A DNA stretch of 64,000 nucleotides from Antedon mediterranea (Eukaryota > Echinodermata > Crinoidea > Comatulida > Antedonidae). The translations under genes and the position numbers were made by a program. Of this stretch, positions 1 to 11,389 are shown in pieces. The notes below the pieces were generated by a model that saw only the letters and a list, made by a program, of their open reading frames with translations, was not told the origin of the DNA and did not search any database. Numbering within the stretch: the first letter of the stretch is position 1; the number at the start of each line of letters is the position of its first letter. The stretch covers positions 5,901,001-5,965,000 of the forward strand of contig NC_092671.1 in assembly GCF_964355755.1 (NCBI RefSeq). Reading direction: 5' to 3'.

Positions 1-1
1 T

Positions 2-3000
2 GGAAGAAGAAATGGAAATGTTTTTAACTTTGGAAGTTCAGTCACATTTGAGTGTTACACAGGTTATGTGCTATCTGGAAGAAGTTACAGAGTATGTCAG
101 GCAGATGCAGAGTGGAGTGGGTCCGTTCCTGTATGTAATCGTAAGTATTTATACCTACAGTGCATTTTATATTATGCCAGGCAGATGAAGAGTGGAGTGG
201 GTCCGTTCCTGTATGTAATCGTAAGTATTTATACCTACAGTGCATTTTATATTATGCCAGGCAGATGAAGAGTGGAGTGGGTCCGTTCCTGTATGTAATC
301 GTAAGTATTTATACCTACAGTGCATTTTATATTATGTCAGGCAGATGAAGAGTGGAGTGGGTCCGTTCCTGTATGTAATCGTAAGTATTTATACCTACAG
401 TGCATTTTATATTATGCCAGGCAGATGAAGAGTGGAGTGGGTCCGTTCCTGTATGTAATCGTAAGTATTTATACCTACAGTGCATTTTATATTATGTCAG
501 GCAGATGAAGAGTGGAGTGGGTCCGTTCCTGTATGTAATCGTAAGTATTTATACCTACAGTGCATTTTATATTATGCCAGGCAGATGAAGAGTGAAGTGG
601 GTCCGTTCCTGTATGTAATCGTAAGTATTTATACCTACAGTGCATTTTATATTATGTCAGGCAGATGAAGAGTGGAGTGGGTCCGTTCCTGTATGTAATC
701 GTAAGTATTTATACCTACAGTGCATTTTATATTATGTCAGGCAGATGAAGAGTGGAGTGGGTCCGTTCCTGTATGTAATCGTAAGTATTTATACCTACAG
801 TGCATTTTATATTATGCCAGGCAGATGAAGAGTGGAGTGGGTCCGTTCCTGTATGTAATCGTAAGTATTTATACCTACAGTGCATTTTATATTATGCCAG
901 GCAGATGCAGAGTGGAGTGGGTCCGTTCCTGTATGTAATTGTAAGTATTTATACCTACAGTGCATTTTATATTATGCCAGGCAGATGAAGAGTGGAGTGG
1001 GTCCGTTCCTGTATGTAATCGTAAGTATTTATACCTACAGTGCATTTTATATTATGCCAGGCAGATGAAGAGTGGAGTGGGTCCGTTCCTGTATGTAATC
1101 GTAAGTATTTATACCTACAGTGCATTTTATATTATGCCAGGCAGATGAAGAGTGGAGTGGGTCCGTTCCTGTATGTAATCGTAAGTATTTATACCTACAG
1201 TGCATTTTATATTATGCCAGGCAGATGAAGAGTGGAGTGGGTCCGTTCCTGTATGTAATCGTAAGTATTTATACCTACAGTGCATTTTATATTATGCCAG
1301 GCAGATGAAGAGTGGAGTGGGTTTGTGGGTGGGTTCTAACATGGAGTAATCTTTACTCCATGGTTCTAACAACATGATCATGCCAATTTAAATAAACAAT
1401 ACTTTTTTTCATTAGCAATTAGATGTCCATTTATACCAGAACCCGAAGATGGTTATTTGTTTGGAACAGAATATACATATGGCAAAACAATCAGGATTAA
1501 TTGTAATAGCGGGTTTGTAGTGACTGGAACTAATTTGCAATTGGTTAAAGCTACCTGTCAAGCGGACGCAACATGGAATCACAGCCCACAGACATGCGAA
1601 GGTACAGTACCTTTATATGAATGATTTATTAATTTAAGTTCAGACTAAGTTTAGTGGAGCTGTAGCTTGGTGGTTAACATGCTTGCCTTCCAATCCCAGG
1701 GTTCAACTTCAATCCTGTTGTGCCAGGGTTGTAACTCACGACTCTTTCAACTCCACTTCCTAAGCCTCAAATGAGTCTTAGTTTATAAGCACCGTAATAG
1801 CACCAAAAAATAGTTCCTGTAATTGGCGAGTTACTCGCAGTTGGATGTGTATGAAATAAGATAAAAAAGTTAGCACTGTCGGGTACAGTATGATTTTTTG
1901 ACTTTGGTATTGTTAGCATTGTACATTTCAATGTTGTACCTTAATATTATATACTGTATAACAGCAATATACTTCTGATGATACAGTACTTATGATGACC
2001 AGTGATACTGAACACAATAACAATCTGTCCAGATATATATCCCAACTTTTATCAATTTTAATTTCAACACTCCCTGCTTCCAGCAAGTAAAATATGAATC
2101 TAAGGAAAATGTGTGTAATCTTCTTTTTTCATAAAATACATTTAACTGATTTAAGCTGTGAACTGTGGAAACCCAGGAACACCTTTGAACGGTACACGGA
2201 ATGGAGATGACTTTGGTTATGAAGGCTATATAGTGTTTAGTTGTGATGATGGTTTTAGAATTGAAGGAATAGCATCTATATATTGCGAAGCAGATAACCA
2301 GTGGTCAGAGCCTCTTCCAAAATGCATAGGTAAGTACAGTAGGTCCCCCTCCTTTGCAACACCCCTATTCAAAGAACAACCATATAAGGGAACACTTTGA
2401 TGGGTCAAAGCTAATAGTAAAAGTACAATGCACATTTATACAGTAATAAGTACAGTATGGACAATTCTCACAATTTCTCACTGCATTCAATGAATAACAC
2501 CAAAGTTAACATCCACACCGCACAAAATGGAACTCATTCCTTAATATCTGTCTACACTATCAAACTAGTTTGACAAAAAAAGTGTGATGTGCCCAAATAT
2601 GGTAGTAATATGACCATATATGGCACATCACATTTTTTTGTCACATAAAGTTTGATAGTGTAGACTGAGCTTTACACAGTTGATTATTAAACATAACAAA
2701 TTTATCATGCATTATTACTAATTTATTCCTCTTTTTATTTCATACAGGGCAATGCATTTTACCTGAAATTCCAGAAAACCTCAACCTCATTTCGAAATAC
2801 ATTGTTGGAGAACGAGTAGATGAAGGAACACAGTACAGTATAAGTTGTAAAGATGGGTACACGTTGAACTCTGACACAAACTTGTGGACGTGTCTTGCTA
2901 CAGGACTAATGTCATTTAATCCTGTTTGTACTGAAGGTATGTAAATTGATGTTTACTTTACAGTAGCCACTCATTTATTTTCAATAGATGTGGAAAGCAT

Positions 3001-6000
3001 ATGTACCATCAAATTGGAACATACCATGCAAGCCCAGTGGTCTAACAGAGCCGCAAAAATCAAGCTGATTCTTTCTTACTGTTCACATATCATTCAACAG
3101 TACAGAGTTCTCTCTTTATACATAACCTGTTTCCATTTCAAGCTGCTTCTTTCTTACTGTTCCACATTGTCATTCAACACTACAGAGTTCTGTCTTCATA
3201 CATAACCTGTTTCCATTTCAAGCTGCTTCTTTCTTACTGTTCCACATTGTCATTCAACAGTACAGAGTTCTCTCTTCATACATACCCTGTTTCCATTTCA
3301 AGCTGCTTCTTTCTTACTGTTCCACATTGTCATTCAACAGTACAGAGTTCTGTCTTCATACATAACCTGTTTCCATTTCAAGCTGCTTCTTTCTTACTGT
3401 TCCACATTGTCATTCAACAGTACAGAGTTCTCTCTTCATACATACCCTGTTTCCATTTAAAGCTGCTTCTTTCTTACTGTTCCACATTGTCATTCAACAG
3501 TACAGAGTTCTGTCTTCATACATAACCTGTTTTTTTTTTCAGATCCCTGTGACGCATTAGAAGTAATTGAAAATGGTGCAATAGAATACTCCAACACACA
3601 AAATGATGAAGGTTTATTTTTGCCTGGGACAGTTGCAACTTACTCTTGTATTGTAGGATATGAAGTAACTGATGGAGATACAATAAGAACTTGTCAACTA
3701 GGCAATTTCATAAGAGAAGAAGTAACTTGTACAATAAGTAAGAAGGATCATTTTAGTATGTTAGTAAGAGATTGTATGACTGCTGCTTAAGCTCTGTCTC
3801 AGCCTACACTATCAAACTTGACAAAAAACGTGTGTTGTGCTCAAATATGGTATGACATCATCATGTCCATATATGGGCACATCATATTTTGTTCTCACAT
3901 AAAGTTTGATAGTGCAGACAGAGCTTTCCATCTGGTTTACATACAGCACATGGTAAAATCGCTTATTACTGACAACTGCACGGATTGATGAAATGAGTGA
4001 AATTTGTCTCACATCTAGAGATCAATTGATAACTACTGTAGTAGACATAAAAACATAGTCGTTTAATACTCTTTACATAACCTTTTGTTTGTTTTTTAGA
4101 AAGAAGGTCTGGCAAAAAACTAAACAATATAGAAAATGATTGAAAATATGTTTGACTACCGTATATGCAATGCATTATGTTATTCTTTTATTTTACAGCA
4201 ACATGTGATGTACCTCAAATTGATAACGGTTATCCAGTTGACAATCCTGTCACAGTTAACCATGACGATTACGTCATTTACAATTGTGACTCTGGATATA
4301 CCGTCAGTCCCTCATCTGTAGCATATTGTTTTGATAAAGTATTAACACCTCCAATATGTATTGAAGGTAATTATTTAAAACTCATGGTACATAACATATA
4401 CATAGTTCCTATTCATACAACTGGTTAAAAATTTTGACATAGATCTTGTCATAAACATGAATTATTAACCATTAAATCCTCATTTCCCTCAAGAAAATGT
4501 GTTTTTGATATTACTATTTTGATGATCTTATTAGATTTTGTGTGCAGTGCAGCTTACGTTTCGAAATGGTTATAAATCACAGAACACTGATTATGAACGC
4601 ACACACTGAATATGAGCATGCTATGCTAAATGTTTATACACTCAACTGTCCCAATAACGGACTCTCTGAAAACCCAATACTAGACTTTTCTTGTCCAAAC
4701 AGTCCCAAATTCGTTTTTACCATTAATAACACATTCCCAATACCAGACTTTTCAGAAAACCATATTTGGCCAGCCCAAAGGTGTCCAGTATTGGGAGAGT
4801 TAACTGTAGTATGTACAGGTATTTGAAAGAAAATTGATATTTCACATGAGTTCAAACGACTCCTTAGTGAAAGTTTGATAATTAATAATGATAATATAAT
4901 AATTACAGATCCATGTTCCAGCGTTTCACCGATTAGCGATGGTGAAATCATATACAGTTCAACGCAAGATGCCAGTGGAATGTTTCCACCTCAAACTACC
5001 GTTACATACCAGTGTGACGAAGGCTACAAGATAAGTCCAGATACATCTAAGGAAAGAGTATGTGCTAAAGGAGAATTTTTACCAGAAAATTCCCCAGAAT
5101 GTTTGTTAAGTATGTTTTGAATTAAATTGATTATATACTTAATACTAATGTTTACAAGTTGAAAATATTAGGAAACATTCATTATTTCTACTATTTCTAT
5201 AGTAATAACTGTAAGTTTTTAAGACTCTGTCACCTACTGTGATTGGATGGCATTAGCAAATAGATGTTCTTCATCCAAGTATGGTCATTTATATAATATG
5301 TAGATAGTTAGTTTTTTAGATTAAATTTTCACTGTAACTGAATTCTTTTGTTATTGTTTAGCAACATGTGATACTCAATCTATCAGTAATGGAAAAGTGG
5401 CCAATGGCACGGCTACCGTATACCACGGAATGACAGTTGAATGGAGTTGCAACATGGGATACGAGTCAGAAGATGAGTTGGATTATATAACATGCTGGAA
5501 TGAAACGTTTGTACCCTATTTACCAAGTTGCACAGAGAGTAAGTAGTTGCACATGTAGCGTTTGAACAAACCCCCTCACAGTCTGTAAGAGTTTTCAGGT
5601 GCTAGCTTTGGCCAATTCTGTCCATTGGTACTACAGTAGGTCAACACAAAACAATGGAGATATCAACTCAGCTTTACTGTTAGCTTATGCTAAATGAACT
5701 CTGCTCTTTTTTGGGTGAGCTGTTTAACAATCCTGCCTTGATATGTTAACGACATTATGTTTTTTTTCTAATGAATGTCAATTTTAAACACATGTATATA
5801 TGGTTAGGACATCTGCATATCAAGCAGAAGGTCCGGGTTTGATTCTCTATGATATATGTATCAATTTTTTCTATGTGCAGAGCCTTGTCCCGAGATTACA
5901 GAAAATGTCAAAGTGGTATACAACCAGGGTGATAATAATGGAACCTTCCCACCCAATACAATAGCAAATTGGAAGACTACAGAATCAGAAGTTGTGGATG

Positions 6001-9000
6001 ATGGTATATCTGTATTGAAAGTGTGTTCCTATACTGCTGTCTGTAGTCTAGGCTCTTTTGAGAAAACAAAGACTTGTATAAGTAAGTAATATCAATTTAA
6101 ACATTTAGTTACTTTTTTAACACATTTAAATTAAAACAAACACAATTAAAACAAACATAGCTACCATTCATACCTGTACACTACACTACAGGTTTCCATA
6201 TTTTGATTTTCATTTAGCTAAGTTATTCAATATGAATTCAGAGTCAAATATCAAAGTGGTATACAATCCGGATGATCTAATGTTAATCTCAGAGAATATA
6301 AACAATCTATTTTTACTACAGCAACCTGCCCACGTTTTGAAATACCGCATGCTGATGTGACGTACCACCCACATTCTCGTGAAATATTTTCAAAATCAAA
6401 ACGAAAGGTTAGATGCCAGAATCCTTATAGGATGCAAGACTCAACATTGAAAGAAAGTACTTGCTTAGACAATGGAGAATGGTCATCGGAAACACCATCA
6501 TGTGTTCTAGGTAAAAATGGTTAATTAACCACTATGATGATCAAGGGTTGCATTTAATACTTATAAAATAGGAAAGGTTTTTTGTAATTGTTCATATCAC
6601 AGACTGTGTACTTTTCTTTAAAAAAAAGCATTAAACATTAAAACAAATCATTTTTGGTTGAGATATTACAATATAATTTAACTCACCCAATAACAAAAAG
6701 CCTTGATAGCCTCAAGTAATGTTAAAATATTGTTGTGATCGTGAACAATTTCATTTATTTAAAATCAGTTTTTATTGTATATATGAAATATTTTTTATAT
6801 TTATTTTCTATTTAAAAAAAAAAATTTCCGTGTATTTTAAACTGCAGCGTATTAACAATTTTTCCGGTTTTTAATTTTTGAATGAATTAGACCAATAAAA
6901 GATAAATTGAATTGTTATAGATAGATACAAATATAAACAACTGTGGTTATACTACGTATTTCTTATGTCTCATCCTTTTTCTACAGGGTGCATTGTACTT
7001 GGTCCTCCACAAAATGGTCGTTTGGTATCAGAAATTCTGGAAGGTTATAAAATACTGGATGATAGAACTATTATTCACGAATGTTTTGCTAATTACTTCT
7101 TAGTAGGAGAAAATAAAACAAGTTGCATGTTGGATAATGCAGTTTTACATCAACCACAATGTGTACATGGTGAGCACCATATAAACTATACACTCACTGA
7201 GATACAAATTATCATTAGTTACAATGCTCCATGGTTATAACAATAAAAATAATTAAAGCTAAACTGCCATAAAGGCGCATTTATACTACTCACGATTGAC
7301 GATAAGTTGATAAATAAGCGTTTTTCCTACAGAAATTGTAATAAATCAAAAAGGTTTTCATCCTAGAACTATAGGACAACCATTTACGCTGTCCATGTTG
7401 ATTTGAAAGAGTAATATTATCGTGACAATACAAAGATTTTATTGTTCTTATTGATCATGACGTCATTTGATTGGATACATATTACCTAAAAGACAGATTG
7501 TATAGTTAAATCAAAAGAAAGAAAATCAAAACAAAAAATAGCCTCTATAATTATAGATACAATTAATTATGTTTTTTATGTTTCTTTGTTTGTACAGAAA
7601 GTAACTATACTAGCGGTAAATACTGTCCAATACTTCGGAACAAAGAATTTGGATGGTATGACTATTCAGACAGTTTGAATGAGGGCAGTGTTGTACGGTT
7701 TGGTTGTACTCATCAGTACATATCGAGCATCCCTGCTTTCCAGAGGGAATGTAGACAAGATGATACTGGTCGTTTTGACTGGTACCCACTAATTACAGAA
7801 GAGCCTGTATGCAGGGAATCAAGTAAGTAAACATCGTCATTGCTAGCCATTCTCAACCCACTGCAGAGTGAAGGCCTCTCCAAGTTCAATCCATAACTCT
7901 CTATTTTATGCTGTTCTCACTGCCACATTATACATTTTCTTGGGAAATTTCCTCTTGCCATCTCACTTCAGGCCTTCCTTTGGTGTCTTACACTTTCTTG
8001 GTATCCAATCAGTGACAGCTTTTGTCCATCTATCATCTGTCTGCCATGCTATCTTTCACTATATCTATAAACTTTGTGTGCCTTTGGATCCAGACACTAG
8101 TTTTCCTATCATGTTTTTATCCTCATTGTTTTAGACTGCCGTGACTTAGAAGAAGACAGAGCAACTTTGTCATCTTCTGCAGGTAACAGTCTTAACAGCT
8201 GGATAAATACCCGTCATTCAGTTGAGTTTCAGCCAGATAGCACAGGCAGTGAACCCTTGCTTCAAATTCAGTTTAACAACATCAAAGCAGTGTCTGGTGT
8301 TGTGCTCAAGTCAAGTAAACGGGCCTGGGTCACTCTGTACCGTGTCGAATACAAGAGTGAGGATGGAACATGGAAAGTTATCAAGAACAATGTTGGTGAT
8401 GATGTGGTATGGCAAATGCATTTCGATTTAGCTTGCTTAATAGAGAGGTTTCGCAACACTATGAATACGATGACGAAAACAGATACGTCACGCACACATA
8501 TTCGTTTCGTAAGCCAGTAAAAATCTGTCTGGCATTTTAGTAAATTACTTTTACTTTCAATAAATCTATAATTATATTATAATCATGAATCATTCCTGAT
8601 TCAAATGCAAAATGTGCAAAAATATATCAAAAACTATACTCGTTTTGTAGTTACAAATATGACTGGTGATATTCGTCGACACGAATAGGCTTTACGAATA
8701 TGAAATAGGGATCAGCTCAAAAGTTTCACAAATGTGTGACTTATCCATTTTCGTTATCGTATTCGTAATGTTACAAAACCTCCCTATTAGTAACTTAAAA
8801 TAAACAATACAGTTTGTTGAACAAGAGTATTTATTTTTAATTACATATATGCATCAATGCCATTCAATTAAACAAACCACACAATCATTACTTTTACTCA
8901 AATTCAATTAAAACTATAACTTTAATAGACGACCCTTTTATAAATCTTATCTCCATCCAGGAAACTCTTTCCATCTATGAAGGGCATTTGGTGCCAAAAT

Positions 9001-9256
9001 ATGGGTAGAAAAGTTGTATTAAGTATGGCTGTGTACTTGTTTTACCAATTAACTGTTATCTAAACAAACAAAATCTTTTCTGGATAAATTCTCTTTTTAG
9101 AAATTCTTGGGGAATATTAACAAAAACATGGCTGTGGCACAAACATTTCCTCAAGACATTACTACTGATGCTTTGAGAATCTATCCACTGAAAAGCTACG
9201 ATGAAATTGCCATGAAGATCGAAATACTTATATGCCAAGCCACATGTAAATACTAA
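2..9256 (+). CDS. Multi-CCP (sushi) protein with C-terminal F5/8-type discoidin domain, 5'-partial
   Basis: The gene is open at the left edge (frame starts at base 2). Exons: 2-140, 1416-1601, 2156-2329, 2748-2936, 3543-3737, 4199-4366, 4909-5109, 5362-5538, 5881-6081, 6322-6510, 6987-7169, 7598-7822, 8135-8406, 9101-9256; 884 codons are visible. Each of the first 12 exons is one CCP module (the first partial), most with four Cys and a GY/GF core, and internal modules are symmetric phase 1-1. Exons 13 and 14 together form an F5/8C domain (NSLNSWIN, VTLYRVEY, then FLGN and LRIYPL) ending QATCKY-stop. CCP domains bind proteins and discoidin domains bind glycans or lipids, so a secreted complement-like or adhesion protein is likely. 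No signal peptide or catalytic domain is visible; the N-terminus lies outside. The module at 5881-6081 is divergent: Trp stands near where the second Cys is expected and the Cys spacing is shifted. A poly(A) signal AATAAA is at 9339-9344. Exact orthology is unknown. Confidence 0.88.
93..1322 (+). repeat. 80-bp tandem array built from a CCP exon end, its donor and an acceptor (about 15.4 copies)
   Basis: Units start at 161, 241, 321 and so on up to 1281 and are almost identical. The founding segment is the end of the real CCP exon (93-140). Each full unit holds the acceptor-like tacctacag, a 60-nt segment ending in the CCP exon end, then the donor gtaagt. The spacing between a donor and the next acceptor is only 20 nt. 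The last copy (from 1281) loses homology after 1322 and lacks a donor. TC/CC variation at the ATGYCAG position partly alternates between neighbouring copies, suggesting amplification of 160-bp dimers. Several near-identical short open frames within the array come from this repeat and are not separate genes. Confidence 0.95.
1654..1868 (+). mobile_element. tRNA-derived SINE (family S1)
   Basis: The element begins GGAGCTGTAGCTTGGTGG, resembling a Pol III A box, followed by GGTTCAA-type B-box sequence. The tail reads ctccacttcctaagcctc and ends with tatgaaataa. Related copies lie at 12812-12976, 22316-22460 and 30466-30660. It lies in the intron between the CCP exons at 1416 and 2156. Confidence 0.7.
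2547..2672. mobile_element. MITE family A
   Basis: Terminal inverted repeats are ctgtctacactatcaaac and its complement gtttgatagtgtagac. The interior has a second inverted motif, gtgatgtgcccaaatatgg against ccatatatgg-cacatcac, so the element can fold almost entirely. It is about 125 bp and lies in a CCP intron. Confidence 0.85.
3063..3531 (+). repeat. Second 80-bp tandem array, pyrimidine-rich, running into a 3' splice site
   Basis: There are about six copies, with AGCTGCTTCT starting at 3141, 3221, 3301, 3381 and 3461, and a diverged first copy near 3063. Units contain the pyrimidine-rich ctgcttctttcttactg and an acceptor-like cattcaacag. The array ends at a T-tract joined to the functional acceptor of the CCP exon at 3543. 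The period matches the first array but the sequence does not. A 92-codon open frame at 3247-3525 is a by-product. Confidence 0.93.
3790..3927. mobile_element. MITE family A
   Basis: It has gctctgtctcagcctaca at the left end and agtgcagacagagcttt at the right end, with the family-A interior (gtgttgtgctcaaatatgg, atatgggcacatca). It begins about 50 bp after the donor of the CCP exon ending at 3737. Confidence 0.82.
4636..4812 (-). mobile_element. Inverted-repeat element family C
   Basis: Both ends carry related inverted sequences (caactgtcccaataac and attgggagagttaactg). A diverged copy in the opposite orientation lies at 35484-35660; both contain a gggctggccaaatatg core. It lies in a CCP intron. 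Superfamily not determined. Confidence 0.55.
5799..5852 (+). mobile_element. tRNA-like fragment (SINE remnant)
   Basis: It contains GGTTAGGACATCTGCATAT, a CTGC/GCAG anticodon-arm-like hairpin and ggtccgggtttgattct, which resembles a T arm and B box. The same tRNA-like sequence recurs in triplicate at 55020-55240. It ends about 28 bp before the CCP exon at 5881. Confidence 0.5.
6245..6285 (+). pseudogene. Relic of a duplicated CCP exon in an intron
   Basis: The segment tcaaagtggtatacaa is identical to part of the CCP exon at 5881-6081, and flanking bases (gatgat-taatg against gataataatgg) are similar. It has no intact reading frame or splice sites, and lies between that exon and the next at 6322. 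Confidence 0.55.
7843..8045 (-). pseudogene. Non-LTR retrotransposon ORF2 C-terminal fragment, broken
   Basis: Read on the minus strand, it encodes pieces typical of the C-terminus of LINE ORF2: DDRWTKAVTDWIPRK, then GRPEVRWQEEI, then LGEAFTLQWVENG before a stop. At least one frameshift and internal stops separate the pieces. It lies in the CCP gene intron 7823-8134. It is an old, inactive insertion. Confidence 0.7.
8439..8788. mobile_element. MITE family B
   Basis: Ends are aatagagaggtttcgcaa and its inverted counterpart (acaaaacctccctatt). Longer copies are at 40829-41350 and 60985-61446, with shared interior sequence such as gaatcaggaatgatt. It starts about 33 bp after the donor at 8407, inside the intron that splits the discoidin domain. 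Reading through the unspliced donor would append MITE-encoded residues and a stop at 8518-8520. Confidence 0.85.
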
Positions 9257-9850
9257 ACATATTTAACATATTTTTATTATTTATTTTTTTATTTTTGTGT
9301 ATTATTAATACATTTTCCGCATCCCCCATGCCAATGAAAATAAATTATTTTTATTCTTATAGATGTTATAAAGAACTAGTAAAGAACTAGTAAAGAATGT
9401 GAACCAACCAAGTCCGCATTTTGTGTTATTTGTATGTAAACAATTGGATAGAAACTTTGCAAGCATGTTTCTGCATCCTGGTTATTATAAGGGAGGTGTA
9501 CAATTGTGAATCAACATTAGTCTCGGTGTGTGCTTAAACACCCTTTTAACGTTCTCTATTGTAGCTTTGTATGCATTAATGGCAATTTCTGTAGGTCTTT
9601 TTTTTTTTACAATTGACATAGAAATAAAGACAGTTGTATTTACTTCTTCTAGATTGTTTATTTTGCGTTTTGTTAACATCGACAACAACCACAAAATAAA
9701 TTGTATTTACTAAAATCCAATATCAAATATTGTTAATATAAACACAATTTTATTGGTTATTTTTTCTAGGTTGTTTATTTTGCATTTTGTTAACATCGAC
9801 AACAACAAAGTAAATTGTATTTACTAAAATCTAATATCTAATTTACAGTG
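9257..9850 (+). other. 3' UTR/downstream of CCP gene with duplicated 77-bp segment
   Basis: AATAAA is at 9339-9344 and again inside the repeats. The segment 9651-9728 is repeated at 9768-9843 (shared ttttgttaacatcgacaac and aattgtatttactaaaat). No coding potential was seen. Confidence 0.6.
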
Positions 9851-11040
9851 TCCATGATAATAAAACAATTTTGTTTTATTTAGCATAACCATTCTACCTT
9901 TTTAACACAATGGCATTTTTATTTTGATTTCTTGGATTCCAAATATCCCAAAACATTCTACAGTACATAGTTTCAAAGAAATTTATCATCTACTAAAAGT
10001 GCAAATAAGCTAATTTATGAAACGGGCCTGTTTATACAATAATTACGAGTAAATAAGTAATGCAAAAGATGTCATTTCTACAGTATACTAAACTAATATA
10101 TCTGCTGATACAACGTAACACACATAGTGGACTTTAGCATTAAACAATTGACTAATTAAAATTTACATACAATCAATGTTTAGTATGTTTTGGTGTGTCT
10201 ATGCTCGTAATTCATTAATAAAATACTGTACTCAGCTGCAGTAATAGAATTTGAAATATTTAGGCACTTTAAAAAAAATGAAAAATGCATTTATTTAGGA
10301 TTTAGAGTTTCTCAACTACTAAAATATAATTTGTTTTTATAATATAGATATATATTGTTTCATAAAAATAAAGTTAGTATATATATGTATATGACTTTAT
10401 TTTATTGGTAATTTTTTTTCAATATAATCATTTTCTACAGTAATTTATTCAAAATTCATTTTTAGCAAAATGTTTAAAAGGCATTTCTAAGCTGGTTATA
10501 GCTTTTCCAGTGGTTTGGCACACAACTATATTGAATTACAGTATATACAAAGTAATGTTCATTTAAATAATTTGAATTTAAAGCAATAAGGAGTATTAAT
10601 ATTGACATGGAAAAATTAAGCTAATTAATGTGTATAGGTAATATTCCTAAAAGTATCACATATGTAGTAAGACAATGGAGACAGAATCAACCAAATTGAA
10701 CCCTACAACAGAAAACCTCAACCAAATTCTTGGCATTACCACCCTAAGCTGTTCATGACAACACCGGGTCCAAGTACCACAATTATACTCCCTAAAATAT
10801 CATAATCTACCACTATTTACTAAACCTCATAATAATGTTGTTTTAATTGCCTAAATAAATCTTTTATTAGTCCATTCAGTAACGTACATACTCTGCACTG
10901 CAGATTGTATTATGAGACTATAGATAAATTGTCATTATCATTAATAGTAAGCAATAGTTTTGGGATGGTAGACCAAATCAAAGATGGTTCAGAGGCATAT
11001 AAATCATAAATTACTGATGCGCATCCCCAAACAATGTTTA
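9851..11040. other. AT-rich intergenic region, nothing recognised
   Basis: The CCP gene (plus) and SHFL (minus) converge here. I see only AT-rich sequence and short homopolymers: no convincing exon, RNA gene or named repeat. Confidence 0.5.
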
Positions 11041-11157
11041 GTATACGGCTTTACCACGTTGAAACACCGGTTCTCGTCAGATCACCGAAGTTAAGCAACG
11101 TTGGGCCTGGTTAGAGCTTGGATGAGAGACCATCTGGGAATAGCGGGTGCTGTATAC
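11041..11157 (+). rRNA. 5S rRNA-like sequence
   Basis: Most of a eukaryotic 5S rRNA is recognisable: TACGGC near the 5' end, the internal promoter region (gttaagcaacgttgggcctg, then cttggatgagagacc) and CTGGGAATAGCGGGTGCTGT near the 3' end. The ends can pair (GTATAC with GTATAC). Several changes from the usual sequence, the single copy and the long unrelated 3' extension argue for a 5S-derived SINE head or pseudogene rather than a working 5S gene. Confidence 0.75.
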
Positions 11158-11389
11158 GGAGCTGGGGTCCCGTTAGGCATTTGAAATCAGTACTGCTGAC
11201 TCTTATGGCAGCCCCTGCATCTAGTATCTGCCTCAGACCTCTGGTCAAGTTGGGCACTGGACGAGAGAAGCCCTTGATCAATGTCAGGACCAATCAAGGT
11301 GCTTTAAACAGTCCTGGCTTTGTTTGTATCAAACCTGTTAGTGGCGGTAATTATCGCTGTTGGTTTCGATTGAATAAAATAAAATAATC
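11041..11389 (+). mobile_element. Probable 5S-derived SINE (SINE3-like)
   Basis: The 5S-like head is followed by about 230 bp of non-5S sequence ending in an AATAAAATAAAATAA-type tail, the usual layout of 5S-derived SINEs. A second copy was not found in the window, so the call rests on structure only. Confidence 0.55.

Noticed and set aside
160-1308. A run of 62-codon open frames in the tandem array
   Set aside because: They are frame by-products of an 80-bp period (not a multiple of three) and end at the same stop in each copy.
93-1322. CRISPR-like direct repeats
   Set aside because: Units are contiguous 80-bp copies without variable spacers, carry splice sites and a CCP exon end, and the genome is animal.
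8407-8520. Discoidin domain truncated by a MITE
   Set aside because: A phase-0 donor at 8407 joins in frame to the acceptor at 9100; the exon 9101-9256 completes the domain, so the MITE is intronic.
11118-11387. 89-codon open frame over the 5S-like sequence
   Set aside because: It overlaps a Pol III-type RNA/SINE sequence and shows no protein family features.
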